Source: Rickettsia tamurae (GTDB taxonomy: Bacteria; Pseudomonadota; Alphaproteobacteria; Rickettsiales; Rickettsiaceae). From it: DNA of 64,000 nt. The notes under the pieces were generated by a model. It saw only the letters and a program-made list of their open reading frames with translations. It ran no database searches and was not told the origin of the DNA. Location of the stretch: NCBI RefSeq assembly GCF_000751075.1, contig NZ_CCMG01000008.1, forward strand, positions 248,001 through 312,000, given 5' to 3'. This document shows, piece after piece, positions 48,104-60,035 of the stretch; positions within the stretch are counted from its first letter, which is position 1; each line of letters starts with the position of its first letter. Both the position numbers and the translations under genes were made by a program.

Positions 48104-51100
48104 CTATTTACTATATCCTTTTAAAATCTCAAAATCTTGCCCTTGGAGAAAAAACTTTTCCGGTAATGTAATTTTTGCTACAAAATTCTTTACATCTTCG
48201 CTTTGTAAATAGATCGTAGCTTTAGCATTACTCTGATCCCCGTTATTAGTGCGGGTTGCAAGCAAGGTTACTATCTGCAGTAATTCTTCATGATTTTGTG
48301 GGTAAAGCTGTAGTTCGAATTGTTTATTATTAATTGCATCCTCAATTGATAAAAAGCTTTTTGCCGTTAGTTTTATTCCTCCTTCATCTTTGATTATATC
48401 ACAATTAACGACTACCAAACTTTTAACGTCAAGTAAATGTACATAATCTTTTAAGACTTCTTCGCTAAAAATACTAAGCTCAAAGATATTCTCAGGATCG
48501 GAAAGCACGAGTGTAACGAATCTACCTCTTGCTGACATACGAGAATCCTTTTTTTGTATTACACCGGCAAGATTTACTCGGTTAGTACCTTCAGGTAAGT
48601 TATTATGTAAATCCGCAGTATTTAAAATATTTAAACGACTAAATATTTCTTGATACTGCGTAAGAGGATGATTAGAGATAAATAAACCCATAGCCTCAAA
48701 TTCGTAAAAAGCTAAGGTATTTTTATCGGCATAATCACTTGATACTAAAATAGTTGGACTTAAAGTAGAAACTTTAATTAAACTAAATTGATTAGATTCC
48801 TGCTCTTCGTGATATGAAGTTGAATAAGAAAGCAATTTTGAAATACTTGAAAATAATTGCAATCTATTATCATGTAACTCATCAAAACAGCCTGATTTAA
48901 TTAAATTTTCCAATAATTTACTGTTAATAGATTTTGGGGGTAATCTTTCAATAAAATCAGTAATTGATTTAAACATTCCTCTTGCTTTTCGCTCATCCGT
49001 TACTAACTTACCGAAATTCGGCGTGACTCCCTTAATAGCACCTAAGGCGAAGATTATTGCATTTTCTTCTTTGTCATATCCAATACCTTCTATGTCATTC
49101 CCGCGAAAGCGGGAATCCATTTTCATACTTTTATGATTCAGAGCAGTTTCTACCTTTTCTGGATCCCCGCTTTCGCGGGGATGACATAGAGAACCTTGGG
49201 GATGACAAGTCGCAGCTCGCGGGATGACAGTGTCCGAAGACTTTACGCTAAAATATCCTTCAGAAATATTAATATTAGGTGCAGTAATTTTTATGCCGTT
49301 ATCTTTTGCTTCTTGCAGAAATAAATTAATTTTATCATGATTATTTAATTCAAGATTTAAGCATGCTACTAAAAATTCAGCAGGATAATTAGCTTTAAGA
49401 TATGCAGTTTGGTATGAAATAACACCGTAAGCCGCAGCATGTGCCTTATTAAAACCGTATCCGGCAAATTTAGCCACGGTTGCAAAAATGGATTTAGCTT
49501 GAGATTCCGAAATATTATTAGCAATTGCTCCTTTAACAAAAATTTCTTCCTGCTCCTCCATTTCTTTTTTTATCTTCTTACCCATTGCTCTACGAAGTAA
49601 ATCGGCAGCTCCTAGCGTATAACCTGCAAGAACCTGAGCAATTCTTTGTACCTGCTCCTGATATATCACCACTCCGTAAGTTTCTTCTAAGATTGGCTTC
49701 AATAGCTCATGTAAATAATCAGGCTGTTGTAATTTATGCTTACAAGCTATATAGGTAGGGATATTTTCCATAGGACCGGGACGGTATAACGCACCAAGAG
49801 CTATCAAATCATGTATAGAATCAGGTTTAAGGCGTCTAAGTGCATCTTTCATCCCGATACTTTCAAATTGGAAAACGCCGACTCCTTTACCTTTACACAA
49901 CATTTGATAAGTCTTATTATCATCAAACGTCATATTGTTAAAATCCACTTCTATCCCTTGCTCTTTAAGCAGTTTCTTACAATCGGTAATAACCGTTAGG
50001 GTTTGTAGCCCTAAAAAATCAAATTTAATTAAACCGGCAATTTCAGAATATTTCATAGAATAACCGACTACCAGCATATCGGAATTAGCATCTTTGTATA
50101 CCGGTACTATATCGACTAAATCAGTACCTGCTATTACGATTCCTGCGGCATGAGTTGAGGAATGCCTATGTAACCCCTCAAGAATTAACGAAGTATCAAG
50201 CACTAGCTTAATTAACTCCGCCTCACCCTCTAAATTATACAGTCCATTACCTTTAGCGGCATTTGCAAGCTCCGGAACTTCACGCATTGCCTGTTCTAGG
50301 CTAACGGGATTAACTGCACTAAAAGGTACAAGTTCTGTTAGATAATCAGCGAATTTATAAGGTAAACTAAGAACACGAGCGACATCCTTAATTACAGCCT
50401 TTGCCTGCATCTTACCGAAAGTTATAATCTGTCCTACTCTATTATTACCGTATTTAGAGCGTACGTAATTAATTACTTCCTCACGCCTTTCTTGACAAAA
50501 ATCAATATCAAAATCAGGCATTGAAATACGTTCAGGATTTAAAAATCTTTCAAATAATAAGCCAAATTTAATCGGATCGAGATCAGTAATAAGCAAGCTC
50601 CAAGCAACAACCGAACCTGCTCCCGAACCTCTACCTGGTCCGACTAAAATACCCTCTTTTTTACTCCATTTAATAAAATCGGATACAATCAAAAAATAAC
50701 CGGCAAAATTCATATTACAGATAATATCCAGCTCATAATTAAGACGAGCAAAATATTCGGTTTTCAATTCTTTTTGATTCTCTAACGAAATATTTTCAGA
50801 TTTAAACTTTGTAGCAAGCCTTGCAAGCAACCCTTCTTTTGCATCTTTTCTAATTAAATCCGTTTCACTAATATCTTTGGTGGCAAAATTAGGCAGCATC
50901 GGCGGGTTTGCATGTGCTGCAAAATAACAACGCTCTCTTAAATTCACGGTATTTTGGATGGCACTAGGTAGATCAGAAAAAAGCTCTATCATCTCATGCG
51001 GTGATCTAAAATAACAATTTTCGCTAACTGTTTTTCGATCCGGATATTCTTTAGTAACACCAGCTGATATACATAACAATACATCATGTGCATCATGCAT

Positions 51101-51841
51101 GCTTTTCTCACTAAACAAAACTTTATTAGTAGCAACAAGCGGAATAGCAAGCTCGGCAGCAATTCTAATATAACTATCCTCAATAAACTGTTCTTCAGGT
51201 AGATCATGTCTCATAATCTCAAAATAAAAACGATCTCCTAAAATTTCCTGTAATTTACGTGCAAATAGCATCGCTTGCTCCTCGTTGCGAGCTAGCAAGC
51301 ATTTCCCGACAATACCGTCGGTATAACAGCATAACGCTATTAATCCCTCTTGATATTCGATTAAATCTTCAAAATCAATGTGATCGCATATCTTACGATC
51401 ATTCTTAGTAAAAGTAAGGCTTGATAGTTTGAGTAAATTTTTATAGCCGGTTTCATCTTTAGCTATAAGTAAAATTTGAGCAAAAATATCTCCAGCATCA
51501 TTCAGCAAGCTTGATACAAGCGAATTTTTTGAGTCAAGCCTTTGCTCACGTACTTTTGTACGCTCCGCAGGCTTGCTCTTAAATTCATCTTGTCTGAAGC
51601 TTGCTGAATTTAGCTGTATATTATATTTTATGTTGAGAATAACTCCGTGTATCGGCTGCAGTCCTTTTTTTACTGCACATAATGCAAACTCTAATGAGCC
51701 GAATAAATTTCCCTTATCTGCCAAACAAATAGCAGACATTTTATTCGATGAAGCAAGCTCTACTACCTTCTCGATCGTTAATGCACTTTCTAGAAAAGAA
51801 TAAGAGCTTTGAGTTCTTAAATGAATAAATTCAGGTCGCAT
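48104..51841 (-). CDS. dnaE: DNA polymerase III alpha subunit with two different repeat insertions
   Basis: Replicative polymerase, 1245 residues, about 60-80 longer than usual. PHP domain at the start ([20 protein letters not shown]). Catalytic palm motif [13 protein letters not shown] near residue 443 with the first two catalytic aspartates; [12 protein letters not shown]; HhH and OB regions at the C-terminus ([20 protein letters not shown]). Residues about 78-114 ([20 protein letters not shown] to [14 protein letters not shown]) are a palindromic-element peptide in the PHP domain. Residues about 871-916 ([20 protein letters not shown] to [11 protein letters not shown]) are a second, different repeat in the thumb/fingers-to-HhH region. 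Both keep the frame. Confidence 0.95.
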   Translation of the reverse strand: MRPEFIHLRTQSSYSFLESALTIEKVVELASSNKMSAICLADKGNLFGSLEFALCAVKKGLQPIHGVILNIKYNIQLNSASFRQDEFKSKPAERTKVREQRLDSKNSLVSSLLNDAGDIFAQILLIAKDETGYKNLLKLSSLTFTKNDRKICDHIDFEDLIEYQEGLIALCCYTDGIVGKCLLARNEEQAMLFARKLQEILGDRFYFEIMRHDLPEEQFIEDSYIRIAAELAIPLVATNKVLFSEKSMHDAHDVLLCISAGVTKEYPDRKTVSENCYFRSPHEMIELFSDLPSAIQNTVNLRERCYFAAHANPPMLPNFATKDISETDLIRKDAKEGLLARLATKFKSENISLENQKELKTEYFARLNYELDIICNMNFAGYFLIVSDFIKWSKKEGILVGPGRGSGAGSVVAWSLLITDLDPIKFGLLFERFLNPERISMPDFDIDFCQERREEVINYVRSKYGNNRVGQIITFGKMQAKAVIKDVARVLSLPYKFADYLTELVPFSAVNPVSLEQAMREVPELANAAKGNGLYNLEGEAELIKLVLDTSLILEGLHRHSSTHAAGIVIAGTDLVDIVPVYKDANSDMLVVGYSMKYSEIAGLIKFDFLGLQTLTVITDCKKLLKEQGIEVDFNNMTFDDNKTYQMLCKGKGVGVFQFESIGMKDALRRLKPDSIHDLIALGALYRPGPMENIPTYIACKHKLQQPDYLHELLKPILEETYGVVIYQEQVQRIAQVLAGYTLGAADLLRRAMGKKIKKEMEEQEEIFVKGAIANNISESQAKSIFATVAKFAGYGFNKAHAAAYGVISYQTAYLKANYPAEFLVACLNLELNNHDKINLFLQEAKDNGIKITAPNINISEGYFSVKSSDTVIPRAATCHPQGSLCHPRESGDPEKVETALNHKSMKMDSRFRGNDIEGIGYDKEENAIIFALGAIKGVTPNFGKLVTDERKARGMFKSITDFIERLPPKSINSKLLENLIKSGCFDELHDNRLQLFSSISKLLSYSTSYHEEQESNQFSLIKVSTLSPTILVSSDYADKNTLAFYEFEAMGLFISNHPLTQYQEIFSRLNILNTADLHNNLPEGTNRVNLAGVIQKKDSRMSARGRFVTLVLSDPENIFELSIFSEEVLKDYVHLLDVKSLVVVNCDIIKDEGGIKLTAKSFLSIEDAINNKQFELQLYPQNHEELLQIVTLLATRTNNGDQSNAKATIYLQSEDVKNFVAKITLPEKFFLQGQDFEILKGYSK
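49093..49229. repeat. gtcattcc-type repeat inside dnaE
   Basis: gtcattcccgcg-aaag-cgggaatcc and ggatccccgctttcgcggggatgac plus a trailing gatgacaagtcgcagctcgcgggatgac. This family is usually intergenic in the window (34182, 36264), but here it is translated in dnaE as HPRESGDP...DSRFRGND. Confidence 0.85.
51500..51609. repeat. DEFK-family palindromic element inside dnaE
   Basis: Arms attcagcaagctt and aagcttgctgaat, perfect complements. The core is shared with 33383-33515. Translated on the minus strand as [11 protein letters not shown]...[14 protein letters not shown] within the PHP domain. Confidence 0.88.
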
Positions 51842-51882
51842 TTTAAATTAATGTTAAAGTTTTTATTGTATTCATGTCATTG

Positions 51883-51960
51883 TGTCACCCCGTGGCTTGA
51901 TCACGGGATCCAGAAAAAAATTTAAAAAGACTAGATCCTGCGATCAAGTCGCGGGATGAC
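51883..51960. repeat. Compound palindromic repeat between ugd and dnaE
   Basis: gtcaccccgtggcttgatcacgggatccag and ctagatcctgcgatcaagtcgcgggatgac. It occupies most of the gap upstream of dnaE. Confidence 0.75.
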
Positions 51961-51971
51961 AATTACAAAGA

Positions 51972-53276
51972 CTAAATTTTACTTCCGACTGCATAATATC
52001 TAAAACCGATTTTTTTCACTGCTTCATTATCTAGTATATTTCTAAGATCAATGATTATCGGAGATTTTACTAAATCATAAATTTCTTGCCAATTAAGTTC
52101 TTTAAATTCTGACCATTCAGTTGCAATAACTATAATATCTACTGATTTACAAGCTTCAACTGCCGAATCTAAATATAGCAAATTTTTATGTTCCAAATTC
52201 TTTTTAGCATTTTCAAGACCGATAGGATCAAATGCTTTAACATATACATCTTTATTTAATAAGATCTTTACAATTTCGATGGCAGGACTTGCTCTAACAT
52301 CATCTGTTTCTGCTTTATATGTTAAGCCTAAAATTGCTATATTTTTACCTTTTAAATCTCCGTCTAACAAAGTAGCTATCTTATCTACCATATTACTTGG
52401 ACGCTGCTTATTACTTTTAATTACTGCCTTAAGAATCTTACAATCGATATGATGATTTTCTACAAGATTATTTAATGCTAGAATATCTTTTGGAAAACAC
52501 GAACCACCAAAACCTGGTCCTGCATTTAAAAAATTTTGACCGATCCTTTGATCAAGTCCTACACCTTTAGATAAATCTTTAATATTACCGCCGATTTTTT
52601 CACATAAATCAGCCATTTCGTTAATAAAAGCAATTTTGGTAGCTAAAAAACTATTTGAAGCATATTTAATAAGTTCGCTCGTCACTAAATCGGTAACCAC
52701 AAACTTTGCACCTTGTTCTACTAAAGGTGCATAAATTTTTCGTAATATTTCCTCTGATTCTTTATTATTCACACCGATAACTATACGATCAGGATATAAA
52801 AAATCTTCTACCGCACTGCCCTCTCTTAAAAACTCAGGATTAGAAGCAACATTAAATGAAAAGCCTTTTGATTTTAAATAAGCTATAATATTACTGCAAC
52901 TATCAGGCGGAACAGTAGATTTTATGACTATTAAACAATCTTTATTTATATGCATAGAAACTTTATCAATAGCATCATAGACATATTTTAAATCTGCTTC
53001 TCCCGACTCTTTTGAAGGCGTGCCGACCGTAATAAATATTGCATCGGCATTTTGAAGTTCATTATTATAAATATTTGCAAATTTTAACCTATCAGATTCT
53101 AAAGCTTGCTTAAGATACTCATCAAGTTTAACTTCATAAATCGGTAATATTTGCTTATTTAATTTGGATATTTTAACCTCATCATTATCAAGACAAGTAA
53201 CATTATGACCTAAATAGCCCATAATAATACCTGAGACTAATCCCACATATCCGCTACCGATAAATGTAATATTCAT
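51972..53276 (-). CDS. ugd: UDP-glucose 6-dehydrogenase
   Basis: Oxidises UDP-glucose to UDP-glucuronate for surface polysaccharide. N-terminal Rossmann motif ITFIGSGYVGLVSG, TVGTPSKESGEADL, KSTVPPDS, NPEFLREGSAVEDF, catalytic cysteine in GPGFGGSCFPKDI near residue 258, C-terminal GLTYKAETDDVRASPAIEI. 434 residues, full length. It stands alone. UDP-glucuronate could be a precursor of LPS or O-antigen sugars. Confidence 0.95.
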   Translation of the reverse strand: MNITFIGSGYVGLVSGIIMGYLGHNVTCLDNDEVKISKLNKQILPIYEVKLDEYLKQALESDRLKFANIYNNELQNADAIFITVGTPSKESGEADLKYVYDAIDKVSMHINKDCLIVIKSTVPPDSCSNIIAYLKSKGFSFNVASNPEFLREGSAVEDFLYPDRIVIGVNNKESEEILRKIYAPLVEQGAKFVVTDLVTSELIKYASNSFLATKIAFINEMADLCEKIGGNIKDLSKGVGLDQRIGQNFLNAGPGFGGSCFPKDILALNNLVENHHIDCKILKAVIKSNKQRPSNMVDKIATLLDGDLKGKNIAILGLTYKAETDDVRASPAIEIVKILLNKDVYVKAFDPIGLENAKKNLEHKNLLYLDSAVEACKSVDIIVIATEWSEFKELNWQEIYDLVKSPIIIDLRNILDNEAVKKIGFRYYAVGSKI

Positions 53277-53323
53277 AATTTTTTGTGATTTTTATATTAA
53301 ATTTTTAAATTATACGTTATATT

Positions 53324-53488
53324 CCAAGTGTATACCTCAAATAAATGAAGAGTAGTATAGACGAAGATCAACTTCAAAAAGAGCGAGGAATCCACAAGAC
53401 GAGGAATGGAGCGTATACTTAATACGTGAGTACCGCAGTACTTGTAGGATGACGTAGCCAATTTTTGAAGTTCATCGAGTATATAAAG
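53324..53488. repeat. Palindromic element upstream of the AsmA-like gene
   Basis: Left part gtatacctcaaataaatgaagagt...cgaagatcaacttcaaaaa and right part gccaatttttgaagttcatcgagtatat are complementary (ttcaaaaa/tttttgaa, atacc/gtat). Same family as the first element in the MBL pseudogene (9497) and decayed copies at 38545 and 57725. Confidence 0.75.
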
Positions 53489-53522
53489 CTTTTATCATAT
53501 TTCAATAGATTTACAAGCTCAA

Positions 53523-56018
53523 ATGAATTTTATTAAAAAAACCTTTATTAGTATTTTTATAATTCTAATTTCATTATCTTTGGCTATAACTCTAACTGTT
53601 TATAGTGCAAATAAAGGACACTTAAATGAACCTTTGAAAAAAATAATTGAATTTTATTTAAGTAAAAATGATATAAAGGCTGTACTACATAATTTAGAAT
53701 TTAAAGAAAACCGATTATTCATAGATAAAATTTCCTTAAGTCTTATAGATAATGCTAGAGGAAAAATTAATGATTTTAATCTTTTCTTTAATTTCAAAAA
53801 TTTCTTTTCTAATTCATTAATAGAAGCTAATTTTAATATTGATAAAATTTCCGTAATCTCAAATAACGATGAAGAGATTATAAATACTTCAACGACCGGT
53901 GATTATTCGTTAAATATAATTAAAAAAGATTCCCTAACCGACATACGGTTAACTTCAATAAAAAGTGATATCTTAACCGATGAGCAAGGAGCGGGCTTAC
54001 CGCTAGGAAATGCTTTATGCTCATATAAAACCACCTATTCTAAAGATAATCCAAAGACCGTTAATTGCAAACTCACCTTTGGGGATAAAGCTTTTTTATC
54101 ACTAAACGGTATAATAACCGATAAAAATATCGACGCAAGTGCAGCTGCCGCAAATATGCCTTTAATAATTTATCAAACAGTCGAAAAAATTATTCCGGAT
54201 AATCCTATAATCTCATATTTGCGAGAACATATAAAACAAGGTTACATCCAAAACGGAGAATTAAATATTAAATTAGATAAAAAATTTTTTAAAAAAAATA
54301 TTTTAGTAGAAGATAATTTAAAAGCAAATTTACATATCTCGAATTTTGAATATAAATATCATAAAGATTTACCACCTTTAACTAAAGTTGATACTAATAT
54401 AATCATTTCAGGACCGGAAATAAAATTTCTAATTAATGAAGCATATAGCGGTAAAAGTGTCGTTTCAGACGGTATTATGACTTTCAAATGGGAAGGACCA
54501 GATAAATCGCAATTTGTTTTTAATGCTACTGCTAAAGGTGAAATTAACGACTTAATTGCCTTTGTTCCAAATGATGCATATCAAAATATTGATCTTAAAA
54601 AAATCAAAGGAACGGCAAATTCAATAATAGAGCTAATAATTCCTATTAGCCCAAATATCCCTAATAGCTATAATGTTTTGTCGACATTAACAAATATCTC
54701 TTTTAACACCTTAGACAATAATATCCTATTACAAAACGGTGAAGCCAAAGGTAGCTTTAAAGATAATAAACTAAATATTAGCGGTAAAGGTAAAATTAAT
54801 AATTATGCAAGCAGCTTTACTTATGATCATGATATATCGGATAAGAATAATGAGTGTTTACTTAAAATAAAAAGTAATATTGCGGCAAATAATCAAAGAT
54901 TAGGAGTATTTAAATTAATTTCAGGCAGCACCGTTTTAAATTTTGAGTATAAAAAACAGCATAATAATGAGAGTTTTATTACCGTTAATTCTAATCTTGA
55001 TAATTTAGAATTTTATATAGATAAAGTATCCATTCATAAAAAATTATATAAAAAAGCTAATTTATATTTATATACTAAATTAAATGATAAAAATTTCGAT
55101 AGAAATATTGAATTTAACCTTTCAGGGCAGGATAATCTAAAAATTAACGGTAATGCCTTAATTAAGAAAAATATTTATAATATTAATCTAGCCTCTGTTA
55201 AACATAATCATACGGATTTAAAAGGAAAAATAATCATAGATAACCATAATCTTAATACGGAACTTTATGGAAGCGGATTAGATTTATCAAATGCTAATAT
55301 GATGCAGTTTTTAGAAAAAGGGGGAGATTCTACACGTAATATTAATTTAAAAACTAATATATCAAAAATACTTTTAAAAAATAATATAATTCTAGGTAAT
55401 CTTGATTTAGCAATTAAATGTGATAAAGTGCGGTGTTTCTCCGGTTTTCTAAATGCTAATATCGACAATAAAAAAGTTAAGATGTCGCTTACCGCTAAGG
55501 ACACTTTTGAACAATGGCTAATTGAATCCGATAATGCCGGAGCATTGCTTAAGGGACTCGGAATGTATACCACTATGCAAAATGGTCAGATTAATATCAA
55601 CTTAAATACAAAAAGATATGAAGTAAAAAAAGGTGAAATAGTGCCGATATTAGACGGCAAATTTTCTATAAAACATTTTACGGTAGTCGATACTCCTTTT
55701 TTAACACGCCTTGTTTCCTTTGTTTCATTGCCGGGTTTTCTTAGTTCAATAACTAATAATAAAAATATTTTATTTGAAGATATGACCGGTAAATTTAATT
55801 ATAGAGGAAATATAATTACAATTTTTGATACGGAAGCACATGGACCGTTCTTTGATTTTACTATGAAAGGTAATATTGATACCAAGCAGCAATTAATTAT
55901 GGTTAAAGGAAATGTTATTCCTTCCTTTTTCTTAATTAGCACTATTGTAACTAAAATACCGGTAGTCGGTAAAATATTTTCCAAAGTAGCCCCTTACTCC
56001 CTAAAAATGAAATATTAA
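53523..56018 (+). CDS. AsmA-like (YhdP/TamB-related) envelope protein
   Basis: 831 residues. One N-terminal membrane anchor ([20 protein letters not shown]), then a long beta-rich repetitive body with DUF3971-like segments ([20 protein letters not shown]) and the AsmA C-terminal region ([20 protein letters not shown], then [19 protein letters not shown]). Proteins of this type form a bridge from inner to outer membrane and are proposed to move phospholipids. Shorter than YhdP (about 1270), but the family features are clear. ATG at 53523, about 35 bases after the palindromic element. Confidence 0.8.
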   Translation: MNFIKKTFISIFIILISLSLAITLTVYSANKGHLNEPLKKIIEFYLSKNDIKAVLHNLEFKENRLFIDKISLSLIDNARGKINDFNLFFNFKNFFSNSLIEANFNIDKISVISNNDEEIINTSTTGDYSLNIIKKDSLTDIRLTSIKSDILTDEQGAGLPLGNALCSYKTTYSKDNPKTVNCKLTFGDKAFLSLNGIITDKNIDASAAAANMPLIIYQTVEKIIPDNPIISYLREHIKQGYIQNGELNIKLDKKFFKKNILVEDNLKANLHISNFEYKYHKDLPPLTKVDTNIIISGPEIKFLINEAYSGKSVVSDGIMTFKWEGPDKSQFVFNATAKGEINDLIAFVPNDAYQNIDLKKIKGTANSIIELIIPISPNIPNSYNVLSTLTNISFNTLDNNILLQNGEAKGSFKDNKLNISGKGKINNYASSFTYDHDISDKNNECLLKIKSNIAANNQRLGVFKLISGSTVLNFEYKKQHNNESFITVNSNLDNLEFYIDKVSIHKKLYKKANLYLYTKLNDKNFDRNIEFNLSGQDNLKINGNALIKKNIYNINLASVKHNHTDLKGKIIIDNHNLNTELYGSGLDLSNANMMQFLEKGGDSTRNINLKTNISKILLKNNIILGNLDLAIKCDKVRCFSGFLNANIDNKKVKMSLTAKDTFEQWLIESDNAGALLKGLGMYTTMQNGQININLNTKRYEVKKGEIVPILDGKFSIKHFTVVDTPFLTRLVSFVSLPGFLSSITNNKNILFEDMTGKFNYRGNIITIFDTEAHGPFFDFTMKGNIDTKQQLIMVKGNVIPSFFLISTIVTKIPVVGKIFSKVAPYSLKMKY

Positions 56019-56073
56019 GTAACTATTTAAAGCTATTAGATTTCGTGTACAAAATTTTTAATCATTCCTTTAT

Positions 56074-56429
56074 GTCATTCCTGCGAGGCATTATTGCGTG
56101 TGTACCTAATTGTCATTACGAGCGACTGAAAGCATTGTTGCATGGCTCAAAGAACGTGTTCGGTGTCATACCGTGGCTTGACCACGGTATCCAGAAAACA
56201 ACTAAAAATACTAATAATATTAGTATTTTTAACTGGACCCCGCTACAAGCTCGCGGGATGACAGAGGTGGAAGTGAGCCATGCAACAAAGCCACAACTGA
56301 AAGGAGTGTGGCAATCCAGAAAAAATAATAAAAAATTCTGTAAATCAGAATTTTTTACTGGATTGCTTCGTCGAAACTTACAGTTTCTCCTCGCAATGAC
56401 GTTGAAGATCAATTCACGCAGGAATGACA
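56074..56429. repeat. Five-layer nest of palindromic repeats upstream of and into the AmpG-like gene
   Basis: From outside in: (1) gtcattcctgcgag...cacgcaggaatgac; (2) gtcattacgagcgactg...cctcgcaatgac; (3) attgttgcatggctc...gtgagccatgcaacaaag; (4) gtcataccgtggcttgaccacggtatccag...ctggaccccgctac...gcgggatgac; (5) aaaatactaata-atattagtattttt. The order of layers shows successive insertion of one repeat family into the middle of another. Confidence 0.8.
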
Positions 56430-57694
56430 TAAATAACCATACATATTTAATCGGTATTTTACTTTTAGGCTTAATTTCCGGTCTTACGTTCAATTTAATT
56501 TTTTTTACAGTTCCATATCAATTATCCGAAGCAAAATACACTACTGATATAATAGGTTCGATATCACTAGCTGCTTTTCCGTATTGCTTAAAGGTCATAT
56601 GGTCACTTTTTATAGATAAATACTCTATACCTTTTTTATGTTCTAAATTCGGTCACAGGCGTAGCTGGGCATTAGTAGCACAAATATGTTTAATCCTAGC
56701 AATGACGGGGTTCTTAAACATAAGCCCTTGTAATAATTTATATATTACTGCCGTTATCTTATTTATTATTTCATTCTGCAGTTCTACTCAAGATATTGTA
56801 CTTGATGCATATAGAATTGAGAGACCTACATCGAAAGAAGAGCTTTCAATGGCTTTTACCTTTAGTAGCATAGGGTTTCGTTTAGGTATGTTACTTGGTA
56901 GCGTCGGTGCTTTATATTCATCAATTATTTTCGGCTGGAATACAGTATATAAATTTGCTCTATTCATTACTCTAATTGGACCTATAGTAATTTTGTGTAT
57001 CAAAGAACCACAATCAAAAGAAATACGTCATACAACTACTAATTTAATAGGATTACAACAATATTTTGAAGTTATTAAAAAAAGTATTATCTCCTTAAAA
57101 AATAAACAGCAATATTTACTGCTAATTATATTGTTTATCTTTTTATATAAAGCTGCGGATTCTATACCTATGGCTATGAGTTTTCCTTTATTTCTAGATT
57201 TAAGTTTTACTACTCATGAAATTGCCGTTATTTACAAAGCTTACGGGTTACTAATCATGATCGTCGGGGGAGCTTTAGGCGGCGTTTTAGCTACAAAAAT
57301 GGGTATATTTCATAGTGTCTTAATTGGTGGAGTTATTCAATTATTATCACCTCTTATGTTTATGATTCTTGCTACTATCGGCTATGATATAAAGGCATTT
57401 ATAATAACCGTTACAGTACAAAATTTTTGTGCAGGCTTTGCAGGAACTATTATCTCTATCTATTTTGCTAGCCTTTGCAATAGTGAATTTGTTGCCACAC
57501 AATATTCTATTATTGCATCTTTTAGCTCTCTTAGCCGTATTATTCTAGCTAGCCTTGGCGGTATTTGTGCAAAATATCTTACTTGGCCTGCATTATTTTT
57601 AAGTAATACTCTGTTTAGCATGTTATTTATACCGATATTTTATAAAATATATAGAAAGAAACTAGGCTTTGTGAATATTTCTAAAAAGATATGA
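56396..57694 (+). CDS. AmpG-like MFS permease
   Basis: 12-helix permease of the AmpG group (muropeptide or other metabolite import). Helix 1 is [20 protein letters not shown] with [19 protein letters not shown], then [26 protein letters not shown] (AmpG mark), [13 protein letters not shown]. The frame is open from an ATG at 56045, but those residues ([19 protein letters not shown] and so on) come from the nested repeats. The ATG at 56396 ([14 protein letters not shown]) is the most economical start, although it too is in the last repeat arm. Rickettsia carry several ampG paralogues; the substrate of this one is unknown. Confidence 0.75.
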   Translation: MTLKINSRRNDINNHTYLIGILLLGLISGLTFNLIFFTVPYQLSEAKYTTDIIGSISLAAFPYCLKVIWSLFIDKYSIPFLCSKFGHRRSWALVAQICLILAMTGFLNISPCNNLYITAVILFIISFCSSTQDIVLDAYRIERPTSKEELSMAFTFSSIGFRLGMLLGSVGALYSSIIFGWNTVYKFALFITLIGPIVILCIKEPQSKEIRHTTTNLIGLQQYFEVIKKSIISLKNKQQYLLLIILFIFLYKAADSIPMAMSFPLFLDLSFTTHEIAVIYKAYGLLIMIVGGALGGVLATKMGIFHSVLIGGVIQLLSPLMFMILATIGYDIKAFIITVTVQNFCAGFAGTIISIYFASLCNSEFVATQYSIIASFSSLSRIILASLGGICAKYLTWPALFLSNTLFSMLFIPIFYKIYRKKLGFVNISKKI

Positions 57695-57721
57695 CAATTA
57701 TTAAAAAAGGTTTATAATATT

Positions 57722-57768
57722 GATATATATATACATATATATATATTTCTGCGAAATGAAGAGTCAGA
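57722..57768. repeat. TA-rich tract and partial palindromic-element end upstream of tatC
   Basis: A run of TA repeats (tatatatatacatatatatat) is followed by tctgcgaaatgaagagt, the left end of the element seen at 9497 and 53324, without a right end. tatC starts seven bases later. Confidence 0.55.
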
Positions 57769-57774
57769 ATTTTT

Positions 57775-58530
57775 ATGAAACTATATAGTTTTCAAGAACA
57801 TTTATTAGAATTAAAAATAAGGCTTCTTAGAATATTTACTGCTTTTATAATTATATTTGCTATTTGCTATTATTTTAGCGACAATATTTATAGTTTTTTA
57901 TTAAAACCGCTTGCTAAGCTAAGCGGTGATACGGTACGAAATATAATTTATACAGGGCTTACAGAAGCATTTTTTACCTATATTAAACTTGCAGCTTTTA
58001 CTGCTTTTACTATTATTATACCTATAATTGCTTTGGAGTGTTATTTATTTATCAGTCCCGGGTTACACCGCCATGAAAAAAAAATTATCGCTTTTATTCT
58101 TTTTATGTCGCCTATTTTATTTTGGTGCGGTAGTATTTTTGTTTTTTACTTTGTAATGCCGAAAGCTTGGAATTTTTTTCTTAGTTTTGAAAAACGTGAT
58201 ATGATAGTACCGATAGTTTTGGAAGCAAGAATTAGCGAGTATCTAAATTTAGTTATTCATTTAATTATTGCTTTTGGAGTTGCTTTTCAACTACCGGTCG
58301 TGGTAATAATATTAAATATACTAAAAATAGTTAAGGTACAAACACTTAAGCAAAAAAGACGCATTGCCGTGGTAATTAACTTTATTATTGCAGGAATATT
58401 AACGCCTCCTGACATTTTAAGCCAGTTTGCTCTTGCAATACCGCTACTTTTATTATATGAAACTTCAATAATGATATGTAATTTTATAGAAAAACCGAGG
58501 ACACTAAATGTTAAATATCAAATGGATTAG
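57775..58530 (+). CDS. tatC: Twin-arginine translocase subunit TatC
   Basis: Receptor for twin-arginine signal peptides. Six membrane helices; [20 protein letters not shown] contains the EHL-ELK/RLR N-terminal motif, [24 protein letters not shown] and [12 protein letters not shown] are family features. 251 residues. The last 23 bases overlap the serS start, so the two are translated from one message. The partner tatA is at 5193. Confidence 0.95.
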   Translation: MKLYSFQEHLLELKIRLLRIFTAFIIIFAICYYFSDNIYSFLLKPLAKLSGDTVRNIIYTGLTEAFFTYIKLAAFTAFTIIIPIIALECYLFISPGLHRHEKKIIAFILFMSPILFWCGSIFVFYFVMPKAWNFFLSFEKRDMIVPIVLEARISEYLNLVIHLIIAFGVAFQLPVVVIILNILKIVKVQTLKQKRRIAVVINFIIAGILTPPDILSQFALAIPLLLLYETSIMICNFIEKPRTLNVKYQMD

Positions 58531-59785
58531 AGAAAATCAAGAATTATTCGATGAAAAGCTTAGCCAAAGATTTATTGAACCTATGTCTAGTAAAATTGCT
58601 ATGCTCGACGGAGAGAAAAGAAGAATTACGAGTTTAATTCAAGAATTTCAGCATGCACGTAAGGTAAAATCAAAGATTTTAGGTAATATGGCCTCTAAAA
58701 GCGGCGAAGAGTTTGAAGGGTTACAAAGAGATGTCAAACATATAAATGAGAAATTGGAAGAACTCGAACATGATCTAAATAATAATAACGAATTAAATGA
58801 ACTATTAAATATGCTTCCTAATATTCCGGACGAAGAAGCACCTTACGGGATTGATGAAAGTATGAATAAATTAGTTCGTACTTACGGAGAGACAAATCCA
58901 AATGCTTTGAATAAGCAGCATTTTGAACTAGGTACAAAATTAAATTTAATGGATTTTGAACAAACTGCTAAAATTTCAGGAGCTAGATTTGTAACGTTAA
59001 AAGGTGATTTAGCAAAGCTAGAACGTGCTTTAATTAATTTTATGATTGATGTTCATACTAAAGAGTTTGACTTCTTTGAGATATCACCTCCGGTATTAGT
59101 TCGAGATAATGCTATGTATAATGCAGGACAACTACCTAAATTTGCCGAAGAGTCTTTTGCAACAACAAATGGTTACAGACTAATTCCAACCGCAGAAGTA
59201 TCTTTAGTAAATATAGTCGCCGATACTATTATACCGAGAGAAAAATTACCGATGCGTTATGTTGCTTACACCCCGTGCTTTAGATCAGAAGCAGGTAGCA
59301 GCGGTAGAGATACAAGAGGTATGATTAGATTACATCAATTCGGTAAAGTAGAGCTTGTATCTATTACTACTCCGGAAGAGTCAAAAACCGAACATGAATA
59401 TATAACTAATGCATCAGAGACTATTTTACAAAAACTGAATCTTCCTTATCGTGTTATGTTACTTTGCACCGGAGATATGGGGTTTGCGGCAAAAAAAACC
59501 TATGATATAGAAGTATGGCTTCCGGGACAAAAGCAATATCGCGAAATTGCTAGCTGTTCTAATTGTGGAGATTTTCAAGCACGTAGAATGAAAGCAAGAT
59601 ATAAGAAATTCGGCAGTAACGAAACTACCTTAGTTCATACTTTAAATGCTTCAGGATTACCTATCGGAAGAACTATGGTTGCAATACTTGAAAATTATCA
59701 GAATGAAGATGGATCAATAACTATACCTGATGTCTTGATAAATTACATGGGAGGGTTACAAAAAATCACTACATATAGTGAATAA
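58508..59785 (+). CDS. serS: Seryl-tRNA synthetase
   Basis: Class II synthetase, 425 residues. Starts [20 protein letters not shown], long N-terminal coiled-coil arm that binds the tRNA variable loop (about 30-100), motif 2 [36 protein letters not shown], and motif 3 [18 protein letters not shown]. Overlaps tatC. A palindromic repeat follows. Confidence 0.97.
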   Translation: MLNIKWIRENQELFDEKLSQRFIEPMSSKIAMLDGEKRRITSLIQEFQHARKVKSKILGNMASKSGEEFEGLQRDVKHINEKLEELEHDLNNNNELNELLNMLPNIPDEEAPYGIDESMNKLVRTYGETNPNALNKQHFELGTKLNLMDFEQTAKISGARFVTLKGDLAKLERALINFMIDVHTKEFDFFEISPPVLVRDNAMYNAGQLPKFAEESFATTNGYRLIPTAEVSLVNIVADTIIPREKLPMRYVAYTPCFRSEAGSSGRDTRGMIRLHQFGKVELVSITTPEESKTEHEYITNASETILQKLNLPYRVMLLCTGDMGFAAKKTYDIEVWLPGQKQYREIASCSNCGDFQARRMKARYKKFGSNETTLVHTLNASGLPIGRTMVAILENYQNEDGSITIPDVLINYMGGLQKITTYSE

Positions 59786-59819
59786 TTGTTTATTAAATAT
59801 AAATAATAAGGTAAAGTTT

Positions 59820-60015
59820 TGTGGTATACTCGTTTAATTTGAAAAATTGGCATCGTTATGTAGGAAACGGCGTTGTGTGACTCTGTGTCATACCGTGGCT
59901 TGACCACGGTATCCAGTTACTAATAATAAAATGATTAGTATTGTTAAGTTATTTCTAGATCCCGCGATCAAGTCGCGGGATGACATCCCGAATGTTACAT
60001 AGTATACAAAACGAT
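59820..60015. repeat. Repeat nest between serS and the VirB4-like gene
   Basis: An outer, partly decayed element (gtatactcgtttaatttgaaaaattggcatcg on the left, acatagtatacaaaacgataatttaaattc on the right) holds a compound palindrome at 59887-59984 (gtcataccgtggcttgaccacggtatccag and cccgcgatcaagtcgcgggatgac). The gene after it must be transcribed through or from within this nest. Confidence 0.65.
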
Positions 60016-60035
60016 AATTTAAATTCAGGTTATTT

